A DNA stretch of 34,453 bases, from positions 1 to 34,453 of IMG/VR virus record IMGVR_UViG_3300021373_000217. One strand, written 5' to 3'. The notes below the pieces were generated by a model. The model ran no database searches, had not been told where the DNA came from, and saw nothing but the letters and a program-made list of their open reading frames with translations. The stretch's first letter is position 1. Each line of letters opens with the position of its first letter. Shown here piece by piece: positions 17,074 through 22,550 of this stretch. The translations under genes were made by a program, and so were the position numbers. The DNA comes from a virus.

Positions 17074-17433
17074 TGGACGCTTCCTTTTGGTCATCGACCG
17101 ATATAGCTGGTGCGGCGTCACCGCAAATGTTCGCAAGGCGCAAACAACCTTAACATGACCGACGCAATTATTCATAACCAACGGAAACAAACGCGGTTGC
17201 GTTCCCCGTTCAACTTCAACAACTGCAAAACCTTGCGCCCGGTAATGCGTTGCTAGATCGTAATCATCCGCCGCTTCCGCTTGAATGACCGGCACACCTT
17301 GATGCCAATTGTAACTAATCCACGCTCCACGATCCACATCCTGCAACGCACACCAAACATGACGCCGCTTACGATTGAGCAACCACGCCAATGGATGTGC
17401 ATTTTCCGCACCAAAGATCAACAGGCATTTCAT
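16843..17433 (-). CDS. Composite protein: Cys-containing N-terminal domain joined to a small proline-rich head-module protein (196 aa)
   Basis: Residues 1-118 contain DYDLATHYRAQGFAVVEVE and MNNCVGHVKVVCAL. The NCVGHVK pattern resembles the catalytic-Cys region of small papain/NlpC-like phage proteins, but the catalytic His and third residue cannot be confirmed by eye. Residues 121-196 are a separate recognisable unit: MKFKQLFTVPGFGG, a run of nine prolines, a charged helix, then GRSSTILTG and KTLLG. In many phages this second unit is its own gene. Here both are in one frame with no stop, yet a strong ribosome site sits before residue 121 (see the nested feature). Either this is a fusion or two overlapping products. 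Confidence 0.7.
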   Translation of the reverse strand: MKCLLIFGAENAHPLAWLLNRKRRHVWCALQDVDRGAWISYNWHQGVPVIQAEAADDYDLATHYRAQGFAVVEVERGTQPRLFPLVMNNCVGHVKVVCALRTFAVTPHQLYRSMTKRKRPMKFKQLFTVPGFGGSPAPAPPPPPPPPPEKSAEEVRAAEQTARRRAAGAQGRSSTILTGSDAGDTGTGGRKTLLGE

Positions 17434-17442
17434 AGCTTGACA

Positions 17443-17901
17443 TCATAAATGATTATTGGGCTTTTTGTAAACGGTGTATTTTTCAGTATACCCCAACCGT
17501 TCATATAGCTGCCCAGTCCTGTCTGGTGTGATCCCCGCCGACACGCCTAGCAACGGTTCGGACACGCCGTTTTCACTACACCATGCGTCATAAGCCTTGA
17601 CTAACCTTGCTCCCATCATGCCGCCCCGGTGTTCAGGTACAACGTATATCGCAAGGTCGCCGCTTGTCAGGTTATTGCCGAAGAAATGCGGCGCAACGTA
17701 GCCGATACAAAATCCAATAATTTCGCTATCGCGTTCAGCAACCAAGCACAGCCATCCATCAGGTTGATCCAGCATATTTGTGCCAAGGTGGCGCAGCTTC
17801 TCAGGATCAAAGTCAAGTTTTTCATATCTGCTTTCCTTGTGCATTGCCGCGCCCATGTCAATCAGGACGGGTATGTCCTGCGCGGTCATGGGTCGGATCA
17901 T
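17443..17901 (-). CDS. GNAT-family N-acetyltransferase (152 aa)
   Basis: The sequence shows the GNAT layout: N-terminal IRPMTAQDIPVLIDM, a central strand CLVAERDSEIIGFCIGY, acetyl-CoA-binding motif A (LAIYVVPEHRGGMMGARLVKA, where RGGMMG is the pyrophosphate-binding loop), and the C-terminal GQLYERLGYTEKYTVYKK. GNAT enzymes of this type are often found in phage head modules beside the terminase. The substrate is unknown; modification of a virion or host protein is possible. It overlaps the upstream gene's stop as ATGA. Confidence 0.88.
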   Translation of the reverse strand: MIRPMTAQDIPVLIDMGAAMHKESRYEKLDFDPEKLRHLGTNMLDQPDGWLCLVAERDSEIIGFCIGYVAPHFFGNNLTSGDLAIYVVPEHRGGMMGARLVKAYDAWCSENGVSEPLLGVSAGITPDRTGQLYERLGYTEKYTVYKKPNNHL

Positions 17902-18176
17902 TTTATAACTGGTGTCTTGCCGGGAACTACAGGTTCAGCCGCGACAGCTTTTTGACGCCTAGCTGTTTGCGTTGCTTTGCTTACGTTTTTAGATTTACCT
18001 CCGCCAAGAAAAGCAGCTTTTTCAGATGCAGACGGCGCTAGTCCGGCAAACATACTGCCAAAACCCCTCCCCATTTGCGTCCTTTCTTCACCTGTTAAAA
18101 CTTTACCGTCAGAGGATCTTGTGTATGTCAAGCCGGGCGAGGTAAAAATACGCCTTGAAACTTCTGGATCACACAT
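17898..18176 (-). CDS. Small virion-module protein of unknown function (92 aa)
   Basis: The protein begins MCDPEVSRRIF, includes GLTYTRSSDGKVLTGEERTQMGRGFGSMFAG, and ends in a basic tail (KATQTARRQKAVAAEP). No domain is recognised. A coding assignment is supported by a ribosome site (AAAGGA, 9 bases before the ATG), by the position 1 bp after the small lysine-rich gene, and by the 4-bp ATGA overlap with the acetyltransferase. Its place between terminase and portal suggests a minor head or packaging component. Confidence 0.7.
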   Translation of the reverse strand: MCDPEVSRRIFTSPGLTYTRSSDGKVLTGEERTQMGRGFGSMFAGLAPSASEKAAFLGGGKSKNVSKATQTARRQKAVAAEPVVPGKTPVIK

Positions 18177-18177
18177 A

Positions 18178-18276
18178 TCAATATCCTTTCTTTCTACCCT
18201 TGGACTTCTTCTTAGGCTTGTCTTTGCCCATCTTGCGGTAGCCTTCGGTGAGTAGCGTTTTGATGCTGTCGCTCAT
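18178..18276 (-). CDS. Lysine-rich micro-protein after terL (32 aa)
   Basis: The ATG at 18274-18276 follows the terL stop by a single base (TGAAATG), with GGGGA just upstream. The product starts MSDSIKTLLTEGYRKMGK and ends in a Lys-rich tail of about 14 residues (KPKKKSKGRKKGY), followed by TGA one base before the next start. The exact packing between two coupled genes and the ribosome site support real coding. Short Lys-tailed proteins of this kind are frequent near phage terminases. Function unknown. Confidence 0.65.
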   Translation of the reverse strand: MSDSIKTLLTEGYRKMGKDKPKKKSKGRKKGY

Positions 18277-18277
18277 T

Positions 18278-19585
18278 TCATTCCCCTATCGCCACGGCCT
18301 GACGGCCTCGGTAGTCGTTGGTTTCATAGTTCATAACGTTGTAATCCATATCAGCCACCGCTTGCTGGCGGTATACCTCGTTGCTTTTGTTGACCAGCTT
18401 CGGGAACAGTTCCGTAAACCCCCAGACCATAGCATCAACCCGGTCGGGTGATCCATCGCCTTCGTAACCGGACGCTGTGATCTGACACATCTGGCTTTCA
18501 AGCTGCGGAAACGTGCCGACGTGGTGGATGCGGCCAAGAGCGTACAGGGCGCTGATAGGTTCTGCTCTGACGTGCTTTCCTCGTGTCGCGTGTACCTCAA
18601 TGATGTTGATGCCGGGGCGGACGCTGTTGAGGACATGGCGGCACATATCGCCGCCCTGATTCTTCTCAATCACGATCCCGTCAGCATCATATCGGTCGTA
18701 CATAGCGATGGCCCGCCGCGCCCAGCGTTCAGGTGCGCCCTTGGTCGTGCCATCTTCCAGCATATAGCCGTGGCCTGATTGGCTAGATGCCACTGCTACA
18801 ATACCGTGTTCGTCGCTGTGCGCCTCGCTAGACACCGCCGGGTCAACCGCGATCAGGATACGAGACAGATCGTTAGGCAACTCAGCTTCACGCCCTTCGT
18901 TGATGTCGCGCATATTCCAGATCGCGCCAACCGCTTGCGGTTCGTAATCGCCTAGCCAAATATGGCTGTAACGGTCAGGCCGCAGACGCCTATCAAGCGC
19001 CCGCTCTGCTTCCAATTCTTTTGGAAACCACGGGTTGCTATCGTAATTGACCTGCACAACTGCCGCGCCTTCTGGAACGTCATCGCCGCGCAGGAAGTTA
19101 TCAACCGCATCCATACGGTTGCGCGGGTTCCAGCTAAAATACATCTGCGAACCGGGTGCGCGAATGGTCGGTCGCAATAGCTCCAAAGACTTAGCTGATA
19201 ACGTTTGCGCTTCCTCAACCCACGCAATGCGGAAACCTTCCAACGATTTTATCGTCTCCGCCGTGTGATCCTGCATACCCATAAATATAACCAAACCGCC
19301 TTGCGGCGTCTCAATGCGGTCGTGCATGACCCGGAAACGGTTGGCAACGCCTAGTGCGTTGATCTTGTCAGCAATCAACCTGTAAGCCGATTCACGCAGG
19401 GATTTCTGCACCTCACGAATACAAACGGCGCGGATAGTCGGGTCTTCAATCATCCTGTCCACAATGCGTTCAGCAAAATGGTGAGACTTGCCAGACCCAC
19501 GGCCACCGTGTGCGCCGAGATAGCGCAAATCCGGCTGAAACAAAGGCCGAAATGCTTTAGGCGTCGGGATCGTTAATTTTGCCAT
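18278..19585 (-). CDS. terL: Terminase large subunit (435 aa)
   Basis: Packaging motor ATPase and nuclease. The ATPase domain has Walker A (GGRGSGKS, residues 27-34), Walker B with catalytic glutamate (IAWVEEA, about 120-126) and a coupling motif (SWNPRNR, 151-157). The RNase-H-like nuclease has its three acidic sites at D228 (ILIAVDPA), E287 (GIVIEKNQ) and D364 (DRVDAMVWG). I choose the ATG at 19583-19585, two codons inside a TTG-initiated frame. It overlaps the small subunit by 29 bp, so translation is probably coupled. Confidence 0.95.
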   Translation of the reverse strand: MAKLTIPTPKAFRPLFQPDLRYLGAHGGRGSGKSHHFAERIVDRMIEDPTIRAVCIREVQKSLRESAYRLIADKINALGVANRFRVMHDRIETPQGGLVIFMGMQDHTAETIKSLEGFRIAWVEEAQTLSAKSLELLRPTIRAPGSQMYFSWNPRNRMDAVDNFLRGDDVPEGAAVVQVNYDSNPWFPKELEAERALDRRLRPDRYSHIWLGDYEPQAVGAIWNMRDINEGREAELPNDLSRILIAVDPAVSSEAHSDEHGIVAVASSQSGHGYMLEDGTTKGAPERWARRAIAMYDRYDADGIVIEKNQGGDMCRHVLNSVRPGINIIEVHATRGKHVRAEPISALYALGRIHHVGTFPQLESQMCQITASGYEGDGSPDRVDAMVWGFTELFPKLVNKSNEVYRQQAVADMDYNVMNYETNDYRGRQAVAIGE

Positions 19586-19928
19586 CAACAAAAACCCGTT
19601 CGATTGTTTCTATCTTGCCGGTATGTTCCTGCACGTTTGTCTCTTTCCAGCCCATCTGCGTCTTGGCCCAGAAGATAGCCGCCGACGTGTCGCCGTTCAT
19701 CACCTTGTTAAACAGCGTCCCGCCGACCTTGGCGTTCGCCAGTATCTTACTCTCACGGATTTCCTTCTTGAAATGCTTGGCAAGCGTGTCCGCATCGATG
19801 CCGTCGCGGATCACCATAGCAATCTGCTCTTGCGGTATGCCTACGGCCACCATCTGCCCAACCTGCTTGCGCTCGTCGTCCGTTGGCTTGAACGGTGGAC
19901 GGCCACTGCGGCCCTTTTTGCCTGTCAT
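19557..19928 (-). CDS. terS: Terminase small subunit (123 aa)
   Basis: DNA-recognition subunit of the packaging motor. The basic N-terminus (GKKGRSGRPPFKPTDDERKQV) leads into a helix-turn-helix (about 25-55: VAVGIPQEQIAMVIRDGIDADTLAKHF), followed by the family-typical segment KVGGTLFNKVMNGDTSAAIFWAKTQMGW. The gene overlaps terL and is first in the late operon, 40 bp from the divergent promoter region. The ATPase and nuclease motifs are absent, as expected. Confidence 0.93.
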   Translation of the reverse strand: MTGKKGRSGRPPFKPTDDERKQVGQMVAVGIPQEQIAMVIRDGIDADTLAKHFKKEIRESKILANAKVGGTLFNKVMNGDTSAAIFWAKTQMGWKETNVQEHTGKIETIERVFVDGKINDPDA

Positions 19929-19952
19929 CTTTTATAGCCCCGAAAAAAACTG

Positions 19953-19980
19953 TTTACATCTTAGTGCAATAATATATATT
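19953..19980 (+). promoter_or_regulatory. Plus-strand promoter for the 76-aa gene (TGTTTACA class)
   Basis: TTTACA at 19953-19958 and TATATT at 19975-19980 with a 16-base spacer match sigma70 consensus at five of six positions each. The wider element TGTTTACATC recurs at 29921 and, with one change, at 24983, each time upstream of a plus-strand gene with a good ribosome site. Confidence 0.65.
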
Positions 19981-19985
19981 GCACT
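19963..19985. promoter_or_regulatory. Perfect 9-bp inverted repeat, likely operator
   Basis: AGTGCAATA, five central bases (ATATA), then TATTGCACT: a perfect dyad of two 9-base arms. It overlaps the -10 element of the plus promoter and that of a minus promoter facing terS, so a dimeric regulator bound here could control both directions. The phage's own Cro-like protein is one candidate; a host regulator is another. Confidence 0.6.
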
Positions 19986-19997
19986 TGAGTTTAACAA
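19969..19997 (-). promoter_or_regulatory. Candidate late promoter facing terS
   Basis: On the minus strand, TTGTTA (complement of 19992-19997), a 17-base spacer and TATTAT (complement of 19969-19974) match sigma70 consensus at four and five of six positions. It would start the long virion operon about 36 bases before the terS ATG and overlaps the dyad. Confidence 0.5.
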
Positions 19998-20015
19998 ATA
20001 CCAAAGGATCATACC

Positions 20016-20246
20016 ATGACATACAACGGTTGGACAAATTACGAAACATGGCGCGTCAACCTCGAAATTTTTAACGGCACCAATCTCTGGGAAGATGTCA
20101 CCGCCGAGTTCTGCCAAGATTTAGTCGAACAGCATATTGAGCAAGAATCCAAAGGGCTTGCTTTTGGGTATGCCATGTCATTCCTTGAAAATGTTAACTG
20201 GCATGAAATTGCTGACAGCCTCAAGCGGGATTATGAGGATGCTTAG
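20016..20246 (+). CDS. Conserved small phage protein, NGWTNYETWRVNLEIF family (76 aa)
   Basis: The N-terminus MTYNGWTNYETWRVNLEIFNG is a strong family signature found in very many phages and some plasmids (a DUF7249-type protein, by recollection). Function is unknown. The protein is acidic and helical, with no Cys pair or membrane segment. AAAGGA lies eight bases before the ATG. It is alone on its strand between the late and modification operons, under the TGTTTACA promoter, and its stop overlaps the stop of the converging dioxygenase gene by four bases, with no terminator between them. Confidence 0.85.
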   Translation: MTYNGWTNYETWRVNLEIFNGTNLWEDVTAEFCQDLVEQHIEQESKGLAFGYAMSFLENVNWHEIADSLKRDYEDA

Positions 20247-21043
20247 AAATAATTCTTAAAGGCTTTCAAAGGGTAAAACACCAAGCTGTTTCTATAGCCG
20301 TTTTCTTTGATAGGAACTATCGGGGTTACACCGTGAATATTTTTCCACGCAGGATAGACTAAGATAGAATTGTTACAGCTATCCACAGTCGCGCCGTAGT
20401 CTGGAACAGTGGTGTTTCCGCCTTTTGCGTTCAATCGCTTCGTTATAATCACATTGACGCAGCCTTTTAGGTTTGCCATATCCCGATGATATTGCGCTGC
20501 AATATTGAAATTTGATATGGAACTTGTGAATAGGTTTCCAAACCGCCATTTTTTAGGAGCGTTTTCTTCTATGGCTTGTTTTTGCTTCAGATAAATATCT
20601 GGCGTGACCTGTTCGATTAGTTTTTCTGCCTCCAAGCAAGAAAGCATCATTGCTTTAATAAAATTTTTTGCTGTCTCAACTTGATGGACGCTCGATATTG
20701 TTGGGTAATTTCGACGCATATGTGGTTTCGGAGCCACAGCCCCCAAAATCGTGCTGTATTGCGTGACTAAATTTACACCGGCACGGGATCTTTCTAGTTT
20801 GTCTTTTTTGCTTCCCTGTGGTCCACGGCTCATTTCCTGTTTTGGCACTCTATCTGATAAAAATTCAGCATTAGCGATGTTGATATATTTTTGCAGTTTC
20901 TCTGGCAAATGATTCATATAGAAACCTACTGTTTCACCTTGGTCATAAAACACAGTATTTTCAGTGATGTTGGGTTCTATTTCCAAACATTTGTCGCCTA
21001 TCTTTATGTTGTGATTAATTTTTTCAAGATCGACGCGTTTCAT
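20243..21043 (-). CDS. TET/JBP-family 2-oxoglutarate/Fe(II) dioxygenase, DNA base hydroxylase (266 aa)
   Basis: Predicted to oxidise the methyl group of 5-methylcytosine (TET) or thymine (JBP) in DNA, using Fe(II), O2 and 2-oxoglutarate. The double-stranded beta-helix motifs are in order: iron ligands in YHRDMANLKG (H186, D188), a strand with a Gly pair and Pro (GGNTTVPDYG, 208-217), NNSILVYPAW (224-233), the distal iron ligand in IHGVTPI (H237), and the 2-oxoglutarate-binding Arg in YRNSLVFYPL (R251). The NS(I/L)LxY...HGVTPI...YRxS(L/I)VxY pattern is the hallmark of phage TET proteins. The N-terminal 150 residues are helical and basic. It is last in a three-gene ATGA-coupled operon after a glycosyltransferase and a ParB-like gene. 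G+C is by eye only about 40%, clearly below its neighbours. Whether the substrate is C or T cannot be read from sequence. Confidence 0.88.
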   Translation of the reverse strand: MKRVDLEKINHNIKIGDKCLEIEPNITENTVFYDQGETVGFYMNHLPEKLQKYINIANAEFLSDRVPKQEMSRGPQGSKKDKLERSRAGVNLVTQYSTILGAVAPKPHMRRNYPTISSVHQVETAKNFIKAMMLSCLEAEKLIEQVTPDIYLKQKQAIEENAPKKWRFGNLFTSSISNFNIAAQYHRDMANLKGCVNVIITKRLNAKGGNTTVPDYGATVDSCNNSILVYPAWKNIHGVTPIVPIKENGYRNSLVFYPLKAFKNYF

Positions 21044-21768
21044 TTGACTGTTTTTCCATGATCTGCTGCAAATTTTTTAATATCTATTTTTGCGTCTACT
21101 CTGCCAGTTTTTGTTTTTATCAATTTTGCATATGGATGCCAATCTTCCACAATTTTAACAGCCCATTCAGTGTCTCGTTTATTAGAATAATGCTCATGTA
21201 GCCCTCCTTTGTTACTGCCTATCACTGGAGAACTAAAAAAATATCTGTTAAACCTTATGGTTCCGTGACCGTTCTTTATCGTTTGCAGCAAAAAATCTCT
21301 ATCTTCTTTTGTATTATCTTTATAGCGCCAAGATATTTCAGAAACTTTCAACATTGTGCAAACTTCTGAAAATTTGCGATTTACAGAGAACGAAGTTTTT
21401 TCGTGCCAAGCATTTTGCCTGTAATTTATTCCAACAAGTTCAAATGGCATATTTTTTACTTTTTCAAATAAGTTATGCCATATTTTTGCGTTAGCTGTGC
21501 GATTTTTGCCGTCATAAAAACCGAAACCTGTGACATCGTCGTCGCAAACTATTATCCAATCGTTGCCGTTTGCTACCGCCCAATCAAGTATAAAATTACG
21601 AACATACGATATGCCTTTGTCATTTTCACCTATGTCTACAATATTCGGCACTTTGTATGACGAGATTTCTTGTGGTTCAATAAAATGAAAAGTTTTTATA
21701 TTAGCTTGTTCAAATAATTTGTAAGTTTTTGTTTCCGGCCTTCCTTTTGATGGTATGCAGCAAATCAT
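21040..21768 (-). CDS. TET-associated glycosyltransferase (TAGT), DNA base glucosylation-type enzyme (242 aa)
   Basis: Predicted to attach a sugar from a nucleotide donor to the hydroxymethyl base made by the neighbouring dioxygenase. The GT-A fold motifs are an N-terminal CIPSKGRPETKTYKLFEQA, a KGISYVRNFILDWA helix (51-64), and the metal-binding DDD in WIIVCDDDVTGF (D76-D78). A later acidic ENTKEDRDF-type segment (DNTKEDRDFLLQ, about 151-162) is a candidate catalytic region. This arrangement, adjacent to a TET/JBP gene, is the TAGT pattern described for phage DNA modification. The gene overlaps both neighbours by four bases. It is strikingly A+T rich (about one third G+C), pointing to acquisition from another genome. 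The donor sugar and the bond position are unknown. Confidence 0.85.
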   Translation of the reverse strand: MICCIPSKGRPETKTYKLFEQANIKTFHFIEPQEISSYKVPNIVDIGENDKGISYVRNFILDWAVANGNDWIIVCDDDVTGFGFYDGKNRTANAKIWHNLFEKVKNMPFELVGINYRQNAWHEKTSFSVNRKFSEVCTMLKVSEISWRYKDNTKEDRDFLLQTIKNGHGTIRFNRYFFSSPVIGSNKGGLHEHYSNKRDTEWAVKIVEDWHPYAKLIKTKTGRVDAKIDIKKFAADHGKTVK

Positions 21769-22379
21769 AGCTTTTCCTTTTCTTCTCTGAGAAAATTCAT
21801 AAACATATATCCCACATATGCCTCTTTATCGCGCCACCATTTAACTAATTCAGCCGCTTCTTCGTAATGCTCTGCTTCAAATTCAATCTGGATAGCTTTT
21901 TTTACATTTTCCTGCATTTCATCCAAGGTGTTTTCTATTTCATCTTCATCATCCAAAATGGAATAATCTATTTCGTCAAAATTAAGCTGAGATGGATGAA
22001 AACCGACAAGTTCTAAATCAAAAGCCTGATCTGTCAAATCCTCCATTTCGACCTTGAGCAAATCCATATCCCACCCGGCATTCTGGGGCAGTTGATTATC
22101 CGCCAGCACATAGGCTTGCTTCTGGGCCTTCGTCCAGCCGGTCGCCGTCATGGTTGGCACTTCCTCAATGCCCAGCTTCCGCGCTGCCATAACGCGGCCA
22201 TGCCCTGCTATAATTTCACCGTCTTCGTCAATCAGCACCGGGGTCGTCCATCCCCATTCTTTGATAGACGCTGCAAGCTGCGCCACCTGCTCGTCGGAGT
22301 GCGTCCGTGCATTTCGCGCATACGGGATCAGATCATCCACTTTGCGCCGTTCGATTTTATCCGCTGCCCAATCTTTCAT
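21765..22379 (-). CDS. ParB-like nuclease-fold protein linked to DNA modification genes (204 aa)
   Basis: Residues 14-115 form the phage ParB-like domain: VDDLIPYARNARTHSDEQVAQLAASI, then a PVLIDEDGEIIAGHGR box (GHGR at 59-62), and KAQKQAYVLADNQLPQNAGWD. In many phages this domain precedes a DNA methyltransferase in the same protein. Here it is followed instead by an acidic linker (about 124-148) and a helical C-terminus (IQIEFEAEHYEEAAELVKWW, then YVGYMFMNFLREEKEKL). I start it at the ATG at 22377-22379, with GGAA upstream; an ATG 12 bases earlier is possible, while a longer frame would translate the palindromic gap. A role in targeting or regulating the modification enzymes is inferred. The N-terminal half is G+C richer than the C-terminal part. 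Confidence 0.82.
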   Translation of the reverse strand: MKDWAADKIERRKVDDLIPYARNARTHSDEQVAQLAASIKEWGWTTPVLIDEDGEIIAGHGRVMAARKLGIEEVPTMTATGWTKAQKQAYVLADNQLPQNAGWDMDLLKVEMEDLTDQAFDLELVGFHPSQLNFDEIDYSILDDEDEIENTLDEMQENVKKAIQIEFEAEHYEEAAELVKWWRDKEAYVGYMFMNFLREEKEKL

Positions 22380-22550
22380 TTTGCTTTCCATGTTTGTGTA
22401 AAAACCCCTAGCCCGCAGTTGTACCCCCAAACCCCCACCCTTAAGGGTGGGGGGGTTTTTGGGGTACACGTTTCTGCGGTTTTTTGCCCCTCTTACCCCA
22501 ATTACCCTTTTAGTACCCTAGGGGTTTTTGGGGTAGCACGCAAAAGTTGT
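22380..22550. other. Non-coding 171-bp gap with C/G runs and TACCCC-type repeats
   Basis: The gap between the primase-helicase gene and the ParB-like gene contains four copies of a TACCCC / GGGGTA core in both orientations, two copies of GGGGTTTTTGGGGTA (22453-22467 nearby and 22521-22536), and strand-biased runs of C and G up to seven long. It contains the large palindrome listed separately. No gene is visible. Possible uses are replication origin, binding site for the ParB-like or primase protein, or a transcription stop ahead of the modification genes. Confidence 0.55.
22421..22467. repeat. Long near-perfect palindrome in G/C-run sequence
   Basis: The core is CCCCCACCCTT followed immediately by AAGGGTGGGGG (22432-22453), a perfect 22-base palindrome with TTAA at its centre. 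Outside the core, TACCCCC with AAA pairs with TTTTT and GGGGTA, with two extra G and two extra T as bulges. The plus strand ends in G7 then T5, which could act as a terminator for plus-strand RNA; the G-runs could also form a quadruplex. Confidence 0.7.

Noticed and set aside
16484-17158. Plus-strand 224-aa open frame opposite the structural and proline-rich genes
   Set aside because: Arg/Gly-rich shadow of the minus-strand genes, with a Gly run that is the complement of the proline run; no ribosome site.
22380-22469. N-terminal extension of the ParB-like protein through the palindrome
   Set aside because: It would translate the C/G-run palindrome into low-complexity sequence ahead of the conserved ParB start; there is a nearer ATG with an upstream GGAA.
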